From Winslowiella toletana (GTDB taxonomy: Bacteria > Pseudomonadota > Gammaproteobacteria > Enterobacterales > Enterobacteriaceae), in the NCBI RefSeq assembly GCF_017875465.1, contig NZ_JAGGMQ010000001.1:3286001-3350000 (forward strand): a stretch of 64,000 nucleotides of DNA, written 5' to 3'. A program made the position numbers and the translations under genes. Below, in pieces: positions 8,510-15,735 of the stretch. The notes under the pieces are model-generated. The model was given only the letters and a program-made list of their open reading frames with translations, was not told the origin of the DNA and made no database searches. The stretch's first letter is position 1, and every line of letters begins with the position of its first letter.

Positions 8510-8561
8510 GAGCCTGTCTCCTTGCGCTCCATAATCAGGCAGAGTGCAACGAGACAGGCTC
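8510..8561 (+). other. Long hairpin in the pdhR-aceE gap
   Basis: GAGCCTGTCTC and GAGACAGGCTC pair perfectly (11 bp). After one mismatch, eight more pairs (TTGCGCTC with GAGTGCAA, one G-U) close a 12-nt loop, so about 19 pairs in all. It ends 42 nt before the aceE start. No U-run follows. Candidate roles are RNA processing, a stability barrier, or attenuation between the regulator and the abundant enzyme genes. Confidence 0.75.
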
Positions 8562-8603
8562 CAGACAATTCAACGTATTAGACACAGATAAGGAATACCC
8601 CCC

Positions 8604-11267
8604 ATGTCAGAACGTTTACACAATGACGTGGATCCGATTGAAACTCGCGACTGGCTACAGGCGATCGAATCGGTCATCCGTGAAGAAGGTGTTGAGCGCG
8701 CGCAGTATCTGATTGATCAGGTATTAAGCGAAGCACGTAAAGGTGGCGTTAAAGTGGCTGCGGGTGCTGGTGTCAGCCAGTACATCAACTCCATTGCCAC
8801 TGAAGACGAGCCGGAATATCCGGGCAACGCCTCTCTGGAACGTCGTATCCGTTCCGCGATCCGCTGGAACGCCATCATGACGGTTCTGCGTGCATCGAAG
8901 AAAGATCTGGATCTGGGCGGTCATATGTCCTCCTTCCAGTCATCCGCCACCATCTATGAAGTGTGTTTTAACCACTTCTTCCGTGCGCGTAACGACAAAG
9001 ATGGCGGCGATCTGGTTTATTTCCAGGGTCATATCTCCCCAGGCGTTTACGCCCGTGCCTTCCTTGAAGGCCGTCTGACTGAAGATCAGATGAATAACTT
9101 CCGTCAGGAAGTGGATGGTAAGGGTCTCTCTTCTTACCCGCATCCAAAACTGATGCCTGATTTCTGGCAGTTCCCAACCGTATCGATGGGCCTTGGTCCG
9201 TTAGGCGCGATCTACCAGGCGAAATTCCTCAAGTATCTTGAGCACCGTGGTCTGAAAGAGACTGCCGCACAGACCGTTTACGCCTTCCTCGGCGACGGCG
9301 AAATGGATGAGCCAGAATCCAAAGGCGCGATCACTATTGCGACCCGCGAGAAGCTGGACAACCTGTGCTTTATCATCAACTGTAACCTGCAACGTCTGGA
9401 CGGACCGGTCACCGGTAACGGCAAGATCATTAACGAACTGGAAGGCATCTTTGCCGGCGCCGGTTGGGAAGTGATCAAAGTGATCTGGGGCGGTCGTTGG
9501 GATGAGCTGCTGCGTAAAGATACCAGCGGTAAACTGATCCAGCTAATGAACGAAACCGTTGACGGCGACTATCAGACCTTTAAATCGCGTAACGGCGCTT
9601 ATGTGCGCGAACACTTCTTCGGCAAATATCCGGAAACCGCTGAGCTGGTGAAAGATATGACCGACGACGAGATTTGGGCGCTGAACCGTGGCGGCCACGA
9701 TCCGAAGAAAGTCTATGCGGCGCTGAAAAAAGCGCAGGACACCAAAGGCAAGCCGGTAGTGATTCTGGCGCATACCATTAAAGGCTATGGTATGGGCGAC
9801 TCCGCAGAAGGGAAAAACATCGCTCACCAGGTGAAGAAAGTGAACATGGATGGCGTGCGCTATATCCGTGATCGTTTCAACGTACCGGTTGAAGATGCGG
9901 ATATCGAAAAACTGCCCTACGTGACCTTTGCTGAAGGTTCAGAAGAGCACACCTATCTGCACGCTCAGCGCCAGAAACTGGGTGGCTACCTGCCAACCCG
10001 TCAGGCGAAGTTCAGCGAGAAGCTGGAAATGCCCGCGCTGTCTGATTTCCAGTCACTGCTGGAAGAGCAGAACAAAGAGATCTCGACCACTATCGCCTTT
10101 GTGCGTGTGCTGAACGTGATGCTGAAGAATCAGTCGATCAAAGATCGTCTGGTGCCAATTATCGCCGATGAAGCGCGTACTTTCGGTATGGAAGGTCTGT
10201 TCCGTCAGATCGGTATCTACAGCCCGAATGGCCAGCAATATACCCCGCAGGACCGTGAGCAGGTTGCTTACTACAAAGAAGACGAAAAAGGTCAGATCCT
10301 GCAGGAAGGCATCAACGAACTGGGCGCAGGCGCATCCTGGCTGGCGGCGGCAACGTCTTACAGCACCAACAACCTGCCGATGATTCCGTTCTACATCTAC
10401 TACTCAATGTTCGGTTTCCAGCGTATCGGCGACCTGTGCTGGGCGGCAGGCGATCAGCAGGCGCGCGGCTTCCTGGTAGGCGGTACTTCCGGTCGTACCA
10501 CACTGAACGGTGAAGGTCTGCAACATGAAGATGGCCACAGCCATATTCAGTCACTGACTATCCCTAACTGTATCTCTTACGATCCGGCTTACGCCTATGA
10601 AGTGGCTGTCATTATGCATGACGGTCTGGTGCGTATGTACGGTGAAGCACAAGAGAACATCTACTACTACATCACCACGCTAAACGAAAACTACCATATG
10701 CCTGCGATGCCGCAGGGTGCGGAAGAGGGTATCCGTAAGGGTATCTACAAGCTGGAGACGGTAGAAGGCAGCAAAGGTAAAGTTCAGCTGCTGGGTTCAG
10801 GCTCTATCCTGCGTCATGTGCGTGACGCAGCGCAGATTCTGGCGAAAGATTACGGCGTCGGTTCTGACGTTTACAGCGTGACTTCATTTACCGAACTGGC
10901 GCGTGATGGTCAGGATTGTGAGCGCTGGAACATGCTGCACCCGGCTGAAGAAGCGCGTGTGCCGTACATTGCTCAGGTGATGAACGAAGCACCGGCCGTG
11001 GCGTCAACTGACTATATGAAACTGTTCGCTGAGCAGGTTCGCAGCTATGTACCATCAAGCGATTACCGCGTGCTGGGTACCGACGGCTTTGGCCGTTCTG
11101 ACAGCCGTGAAAATCTGCGTCACCACTTCGAAGTGGATGCGTCTTACGTTGTTGTAGCAGCCCTGGGCGAACTGGCCAAACGCGGCGAAATCGAGAAGAA
11201 AGTCGTGGTGGAAGCCATTGCGAAATTCAATATCGATGCTGATAAAGTCAACCCGCGTCTGGCATAA
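8604..11267 (+). CDS. aceE: Pyruvate dehydrogenase E1 component
   Basis: Thiamine-diphosphate-dependent E1 of the pyruvate dehydrogenase complex. It decarboxylates pyruvate and passes the acetyl group to lipoyl groups of AceF. It is the homodimeric type of 887 residues, the E. coli length. The thiamine diphosphate motif GDGEMDEPES, running to NCNLQRLDGPVTGN, lies at about residues 230-275. The start SERLHNDVDPIETRDWLQAIESV is conserved. It follows pdhR by 182 bp and precedes aceF by 13 bp. Codon use is typical of a highly expressed gene. Confidence 0.98.
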   Translation: MSERLHNDVDPIETRDWLQAIESVIREEGVERAQYLIDQVLSEARKGGVKVAAGAGVSQYINSIATEDEPEYPGNASLERRIRSAIRWNAIMTVLRASKKDLDLGGHMSSFQSSATIYEVCFNHFFRARNDKDGGDLVYFQGHISPGVYARAFLEGRLTEDQMNNFRQEVDGKGLSSYPHPKLMPDFWQFPTVSMGLGPLGAIYQAKFLKYLEHRGLKETAAQTVYAFLGDGEMDEPESKGAITIATREKLDNLCFIINCNLQRLDGPVTGNGKIINELEGIFAGAGWEVIKVIWGGRWDELLRKDTSGKLIQLMNETVDGDYQTFKSRNGAYVREHFFGKYPETAELVKDMTDDEIWALNRGGHDPKKVYAALKKAQDTKGKPVVILAHTIKGYGMGDSAEGKNIAHQVKKVNMDGVRYIRDRFNVPVEDADIEKLPYVTFAEGSEEHTYLHAQRQKLGGYLPTRQAKFSEKLEMPALSDFQSLLEEQNKEISTTIAFVRVLNVMLKNQSIKDRLVPIIADEARTFGMEGLFRQIGIYSPNGQQYTPQDREQVAYYKEDEKGQILQEGINELGAGASWLAAATSYSTNNLPMIPFYIYYSMFGFQRIGDLCWAAGDQQARGFLVGGTSGRTTLNGEGLQHEDGHSHIQSLTIPNCISYDPAYAYEVAVIMHDGLVRMYGEAQENIYYYITTLNENYHMPAMPQGAEEGIRKGIYKLETVEGSKGKVQLLGSGSILRHVRDAAQILAKDYGVGSDVYSVTSFTELARDGQDCERWNMLHPAEEARVPYIAQVMNEAPAVASTDYMKLFAEQVRSYVPSSDYRVLGTDGFGRSDSRENLRHHFEVDASYVVVAALGELAKRGEIEKKVVVEAIAKFNIDADKVNPRLA

Positions 11268-11280
11268 GAGGTAAAGTTTA

Positions 11281-12891
11281 ATGGCTATCGAAATCAAGGT
11301 ACCGGATATCGGTGCAGACGAAGTTGAAGTCACCGAGATTATGGTGAAAGTTGGCGATAAAGTTGAAGTTGAACAGTCGCTGATCACCGTGGAAGGTGAC
11401 AAGGCCTCGATGGAAGTCCCTTCGCCAGAAGCTGGCGTAGTGAAAGAGATCAGAGTGGCCACCGGTGATAAAGTGGAAACCGGTAAACTGATTATGATTT
11501 TCGAATCCGCCGACGGTGCAGCAGAAGCTGCGCCTGCTCCGGCAGAAGAGAAAAAAGACGCAGCGGCGCCAGCTGCTGCGGCCGCACCGGCAGCCAGCGA
11601 AAGCAAAGAAGTTGCCGTGCCGGATATCGGTTCAGACGAAGTTGAAGTGACTGAAATCCTGGTGAAAGTGGGCGACAGCGTTGAAGCTGAGCAGTCACTG
11701 ATCACCGTGGAAGGCGATAAAGCGTCAATGGAAGTGCCTGCGCCATTCGCCGGTAAGATCAAAGAGATCAAAATCGCGACTGGCGATAAAGTCAGCACCG
11801 GCTCGCTGATTATGGTGTTCGAAACCGCCGGTTCTGGCGCTGCGGCTCCGGCTGCGGCAGAAGCGCCAGCGGCTGAGAAAAAAGAAGCAGCGGCTCCGGC
11901 GCCTGCGAAGAAAGAAGAGGCGAAGCCCGCCGCTAACGCTGAAGCGAAAAGCGATTTCGCCGAGAACGACGCTTACGTACACGCCACCCCGGTTATCCGT
12001 CGTCTGGCGCGTGAATTCGGTGTTAACCTGGCGAAAGTCAAAGGCACTGGCCGTAAAAGTCGTATTCTGAAAGAAGACGTTCAGTCATACGTGAAAGATG
12101 CCGTGAAACGCGCCGAGTCTGCACCTGCTGCAGCGGGCGGCGGTATCCCGGGCATGCTGCCGTGGCCGAAAGTTGATTTCAGCAAGTTCGGTGAAATCGA
12201 AGAAGTCGAGATGGGCCGCATCCAGAAAATCTCTGGCGCTAACCTGAGCCGTAACTGGATCGTGATCCCGCACGTTACCCAGCACGACGAAGCGGATATT
12301 ACTGAAGTCGAAAACTTCCGTAAGCAGCAGAATGACGAAGCAGCGAAGAAGAAACTGGATCTGAAGATCACCCCACTGGTGTTCCTGATGAAAGCGGCTG
12401 CCAAAGCGCTGGAAGAGTTCCCACGTTTCAACAGCTCACTGTCGGAAGATGGCCAGAAACTGACGTTGAAGAAATATATCAATATCGGTGTGGCGGTTGA
12501 TACGCCAAATGGTCTGGTGGTTCCGGTGTTCCGTGACGTCAACAAGAAAGGCATTGTTGAGCTGTCGCAGGAACTGGCGGTGATCTCGAAGAAAGCGCGC
12601 GACGGTAAGCTGACGGCTTCTGATATGCAGGGTGGTTGTTTCACCATCTCCAGCCTTGGCGGCATTGGCGGTACGGCATTTACCCCCATCGTCAATGCGC
12701 CGGAAGTGGCGATCCTCGGTGTGTCTAAATCATCGATGAAACCGGTGTGGAACGGTAAAGAGTTTGTACCACGCCTGATGCTGCCTCTGTCACTCTCCTT
12801 CGACCATCGGGTCATCGATGGCGCGGCGGGTGCGCGTTTTGCCGCTTACATCGGCACCATCATGGCAGATATTCGCCGTCTGGTGATGTAA
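11281..12891 (+). CDS. aceF: Dihydrolipoyl acetyltransferase E2, two lipoyl domains
   Basis: Core E2 subunit that carries acetyl groups on lipoyl-lysine arms and transfers them to coenzyme A. Domains in order: lipoyl 1 (about 2-75, lipoyl lysine K41 in EGDKASM), Ala-Pro-rich linker, lipoyl 2 (about 108-182, K147 in EGDKASM), second linker, peripheral subunit-binding domain (about 233-270, [16 protein letters not shown]), then the catalytic acetyltransferase core with FDHRVIDG (His near residue 509) at the C-terminus. It has 536 residues against 630 in E. coli because it has two lipoyl domains instead of three. The gene ends before a short hairpin. Confidence 0.97.
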   Translation: MAIEIKVPDIGADEVEVTEIMVKVGDKVEVEQSLITVEGDKASMEVPSPEAGVVKEIRVATGDKVETGKLIMIFESADGAAEAAPAPAEEKKDAAAPAAAAAPAASESKEVAVPDIGSDEVEVTEILVKVGDSVEAEQSLITVEGDKASMEVPAPFAGKIKEIKIATGDKVSTGSLIMVFETAGSGAAAPAAAEAPAAEKKEAAAPAPAKKEEAKPAANAEAKSDFAENDAYVHATPVIRRLAREFGVNLAKVKGTGRKSRILKEDVQSYVKDAVKRAESAPAAAGGGIPGMLPWPKVDFSKFGEIEEVEMGRIQKISGANLSRNWIVIPHVTQHDEADITEVENFRKQQNDEAAKKKLDLKITPLVFLMKAAAKALEEFPRFNSSLSEDGQKLTLKKYINIGVAVDTPNGLVVPVFRDVNKKGIVELSQELAVISKKARDGKLTASDMQGGCFTISSLGGIGGTAFTPIVNAPEVAILGVSKSSMKPVWNGKEFVPRLMLPLSLSFDHRVIDGAAGARFAAYIGTIMADIRRLVM

Positions 12892-12897
12892 GTTAAC

Positions 12898-12918
12898 AGG
12901 CCGGCATGTTGCCGGCCT
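12898..12918 (+). terminator. Hairpin after aceF
   Basis: AGGCCGGC and GCCGGCCT pair around a 5-nt loop, followed by TATTA rather than a U-run. It probably causes partial termination after aceF, so that lpd is transcribed both from the pdh promoter and from its own. Confidence 0.5.
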
Positions 12919-12968
12919 TATTACAGGCTCCTGGATTGAGAAGTTAACATCTAAGGAAACCAAGCGGT

Positions 12969-12996
12969 TTGCAGTCTGTTAACAATTCTGTAAACT
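12969..12996 (+). promoter_or_regulatory. Candidate lpd promoter
   Basis: TTGCAG (12969-12974) and TAAACT (12991-12996) are spaced by 16 bp, about 80 nt before lpd. Two TGTwAAC motifs at 12977 and 12989 overlap the spacer and might be ArcA-related, but they are 12 bp apart rather than the usual 10-11. E. coli lpd has its own promoter at this place because Lpd also serves 2-oxoglutarate dehydrogenase and glycine cleavage. Confidence 0.45.
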
Positions 12997-13077
12997 CTTG
13001 CGATGAATATGTCCCGGTGGAACATGGGCACTAACCAGAAAGTCTGACCCGCCGGAACGCCAATCAAAGAGGTCATG

Positions 13078-14502
13078 ATGAGTACAGAGATTAAAACTCA
13101 GGTCGTGGTACTTGGGGCTGGCCCTGCAGGCTACTCTGCAGCCTTCCGTTGCGCTGATTTAGGTCTGGAGACCGTCATCGTAGAGCGTTTCAGCAGCCTT
13201 GGTGGTGTTTGTCTGAACGTGGGTTGCATCCCTTCGAAAGCGTTGCTGCACGTCGCGAAAGTGATTGAAGAAGCCAAAGCGCTGGAAGAGCACGGTATCG
13301 TATTTGGTAAACCTACCACTGATATCGACAAAGTGCGTTCGTGGAAAGAGAAAGTCATCACTCAGCTGACCGGTGGTCTGGCGGGTATGGCGAAAGGCCG
13401 TAAAGTTAAAGTGGTTACCGGTCTGGGTAAATTTACCGGTGCTAATACGCTGGTGGTTGAAGGTGAAAATGGCGCGACTACCATTAACTTCGACAACGCG
13501 ATTATTGCTGCAGGCTCACGTCCGATTGAACTGCCATTTATCCCACATGAAGACCCACGCGTCTGGGACTCAACTGATGCACTGGAGCTGAAAGAAGTTC
13601 CTGAGCGTCTGCTGGTGATGGGCGGCGGCATTATCGGTCTGGAAATGGGCACCGTATATCACGCACTGGGTTCACAGATTGATGTGGTTGAGATGTTTGA
13701 CCAGGTGATTCCGGCGGCGGATAAAGACGTAGTGAAAGTCTTTACCAAACGTATCAGCAAGCAGTTTAACCTGATGCTGGAAACCAAAGTGACTGCGGTA
13801 GAAGCCAAAGAAGACGGCATCTATGTCACGATGGAAGGCAAAAAAGCGCCAGCCGAACCACAGCGTTATGATGCGGTGCTGGTCGCTATCGGTCGCGTAC
13901 CGAATGGTAAACTGCTGGATGCGGGTCAGGCGGGCGTGGAAGTGGATGAGCGCGGCTTTATCCGTACCGATAAGCAGATGCGCACCAATGTGCCGCATAT
14001 CTATGCGATCGGCGATATTGTGGGTCAGCCAATGCTGGCGCATAAAGGTGTGCATGAAGGCCACGTCGCGGCAGAAGTGATCTCCGGTAAGAAGCACTAC
14101 TTCGATCCGAAAGTGATTCCTTCTATCGCTTACACTGAGCCAGAAGTTGCCTGGGTAGGTCTGACTGAGAAAGAAGCGAAAGAGAAAGGCATCAGCTATG
14201 AAGTTTCCACTTTCCCGTGGGCCGCTTCTGGTCGCGCCATCGCTTCCGATTGTGCAGACGGTATGACCAAACTGATTTTCGACAAAGAGACGCATCGTAT
14301 TATCGGCGGCGCGATTGTTGGCACTAACGGCGGCGAGCTGCTGGGTGAAATCGGTCTGGCGATTGAGATGGGTTGTGATGCTGAAGATATCGCCCTGACG
14401 ATTCATGCGCACCCAACGCTGCATGAATCTGTTGGTCTGGCTGCTGAGATCTTTGAAGGTAGCATTACTGACCTGCCAAACCCGAAAGCGAAAAAGAAAT
14501 AA
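13078..14502 (+). CDS. lpd: Dihydrolipoamide dehydrogenase E3
   Basis: FAD enzyme that reoxidises dihydrolipoyl groups and reduces NAD+, shared by the pyruvate and 2-oxoglutarate dehydrogenases and the glycine cleavage system. It has 474 residues as in E. coli. The FAD-binding GxGxxG is VLGAGPAGYSAA, the redox disulfide is C45-C50 in GGVCLNVGC, the NAD site is MGGGIIGLEMG, and the His-Glu pair is in IHAHPTLHES near the C-terminus. The second of two adjacent ATG codons (13078) is chosen because it gives the E. coli N-terminus MSTEIKTQ and better spacing from GAGG. Confidence 0.97.
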   Translation: MSTEIKTQVVVLGAGPAGYSAAFRCADLGLETVIVERFSSLGGVCLNVGCIPSKALLHVAKVIEEAKALEEHGIVFGKPTTDIDKVRSWKEKVITQLTGGLAGMAKGRKVKVVTGLGKFTGANTLVVEGENGATTINFDNAIIAAGSRPIELPFIPHEDPRVWDSTDALELKEVPERLLVMGGGIIGLEMGTVYHALGSQIDVVEMFDQVIPAADKDVVKVFTKRISKQFNLMLETKVTAVEAKEDGIYVTMEGKKAPAEPQRYDAVLVAIGRVPNGKLLDAGQAGVEVDERGFIRTDKQMRTNVPHIYAIGDIVGQPMLAHKGVHEGHVAAEVISGKKHYFDPKVIPSIAYTEPEVAWVGLTEKEAKEKGISYEVSTFPWAASGRAIASDCADGMTKLIFDKETHRIIGGAIVGTNGGELLGEIGLAIEMGCDAEDIALTIHAHPTLHESVGLAAEIFEGSITDLPNPKAKKK

Positions 14503-14527
14503 ATTTTCGCTATTTGGTTTCGCTGAA

Positions 14528-14554
14528 AACGGCTCCCCAGGGAGCCGTTTTTTT
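14528..14554 (+). terminator. Rho-independent terminator of lpd
   Basis: ACGGCTCC-CCAG-GGAGCCGT stem followed by a run of T residues ending at 14554. It closes the pdh operon and meets the end of the convergent gene at 14553. Confidence 0.95.
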
Positions 14555-15665
14555 AGCTTAATCTAAGAGGAAGGTGATTTTCAGGATTACGTCGCAAGGT
14601 CACATCTGCAGCCAGACTGTTTATATCCCCGATATTGTTTTGGCTAATCTTGTTTTCACCATTTTTATCGGTACACAGTTCAACATTAATGCTGTATGCA
14701 TCTGTCATACTCGCGATGCTAATCGGATCACCGTTTGTCTTATCGAAGTTATGATCCGAACTGGTAAAATTGAATTCTCTTGCTATTACGACAAATTTAC
14801 CTGCTTCTGCTTTCTGATGTTGGTTAATCAGCTCAGCAGAGAAAATATTTGTTGCTTTCATCGATACAACATATTTTTCAGATGAATGTAATGTTTTATA
14901 ATTTAAATTTACCGATGTTGCAATGCAATCAAGTGCCTGTACTTTAATTCCCTTGAATTGTGCAGTGAAGATTAGAGCTTTGAGCCTTCCTGTATTATCA
15001 ATAAAATCCAGGTAATTGATCAAGTTATCAGGTATAAAATAACCTGAACCTATATGTTTGTTCACCTCGTCAAGGTACTGTTGATGTACTTCACTTACCA
15101 AACCTGAAAGATAAATTTTTTTGACATTGTTATCACCGAGAGTCTGTATATTTTGGATGATAAAATCTATGGGTAAGGTATTGCCAGGGTCTTTATAAAC
15201 TACAATTCCACTACTATCAGTTAGCATAGAATTAATCAGTGCTCTTTCATTATCGATGTCCGAACTTTTATTGGGGGTATTAATTTTCGCCTGAGGCTTT
15301 ATAACGTAACTTTTGGCAAGTTCGGTATGTTTTTCCTTAAGGGAATCTCTCTTCTCCTTAATGAGAATGTTTAGCAAGTGCATATCACGTACTGATATAT
15401 CTTTATCAGTGAGGTGGTCTGTTGTTAGTATTTTTTCAGCGACAATTTCCTTAGTTCGTTGGTTGGGAATTAGAAAGTTTTCGTACCCGGTTAAGTCTTT
15501 AGTTTTAAATTCATTATTCTTGACATTAATACTGTAAAGTTCTGCGCCAGCTGTATTTACGCTCTGCATAGAGAATTTCCATGTTAATAATGATTTCCAA
15601 AATATATCTGTTAATGTAATGGTGCTGATATAAAAAAACGCTGAAATATTTTCCATGCTTAGCAT
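14553..15665 (-). CDS. Unrecognised protein resembling a degenerate TIKI/ChaN-like toxin domain
   Basis: I do not know this gene by name. The open frame gives 370 residues. An internal ATG at 15569 (338 residues, MQSVNTAGAELY) may be the true start, since the first 32 residues look unlike the rest. Residues about 150-330 follow, in order, the pattern I know from the TIKI/ChaN-like domain of large membrane-targeted effector toxins: KKIYLSGLVSEVHQQYLDE, IPDNLINYLDFID, GIKVQALDCIATS, then a VVIAREF strand. In those proteins the first strand carries GExH and the last GNxH. Here they read YKDPGN (157-162) and AREFNF (295-300), so catalytic function is probably lost. The DNA is clearly AT-richer than its neighbours, suggesting transfer. 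It is not a secreted protein by visible signal. Confidence 0.5.
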   Translation of the reverse strand: MLSMENISAFFYISTITLTDIFWKSLLTWKFSMQSVNTAGAELYSINVKNNEFKTKDLTGYENFLIPNQRTKEIVAEKILTTDHLTDKDISVRDMHLLNILIKEKRDSLKEKHTELAKSYVIKPQAKINTPNKSSDIDNERALINSMLTDSSGIVVYKDPGNTLPIDFIIQNIQTLGDNNVKKIYLSGLVSEVHQQYLDEVNKHIGSGYFIPDNLINYLDFIDNTGRLKALIFTAQFKGIKVQALDCIATSVNLNYKTLHSSEKYVVSMKATNIFSAELINQHQKAEAGKFVVIAREFNFTSSDHNFDKTNGDPISIASMTDAYSINVELCTDKNGENKISQNNIGDINSLAADVTLRRNPENHLPLRLS

Positions 15666-15691
15666 GAAATTTTAGTATTACTCTCATTTTT

Positions 15692-15722
15692 TAAAAAAAA
15701 ACGGGAGGGATTCCCCTCCCGT
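15692..15722 (-). terminator. Rho-independent terminator of mgtA
   Basis: On the minus strand ACGGGAGGG-GAAT-CCCTCCCGT is followed by nine T residues, 14 nt after the mgtA stop. It insulates the AT-rich downstream gene from mgtA transcription. Confidence 0.93.
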
Positions 15723-15735
15723 ATCGATTAAACAA

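Noticed and set aside
11055..11798. Long antisense open frame over the end of aceE and the start of aceF
   Set aside because: It is the shadow of the Ala/Pro/Glu-rich lipoyl repeats. Its Ser/Thr/Ala low-complexity composition follows from the opposite strand.
12977..12995. ArcA box before lpd
   Set aside because: The two TGTwAAC motifs are 12 bp apart rather than 10-11 and otherwise match poorly. They are noted only within the lpd promoter entry.
13672..14424. 250-codon antisense open frame in lpd
   Set aside because: The sense strand is a complete, highly conserved lpd. The antisense frame shows only a His/Arg/Phe-rich translation typical of shadows.
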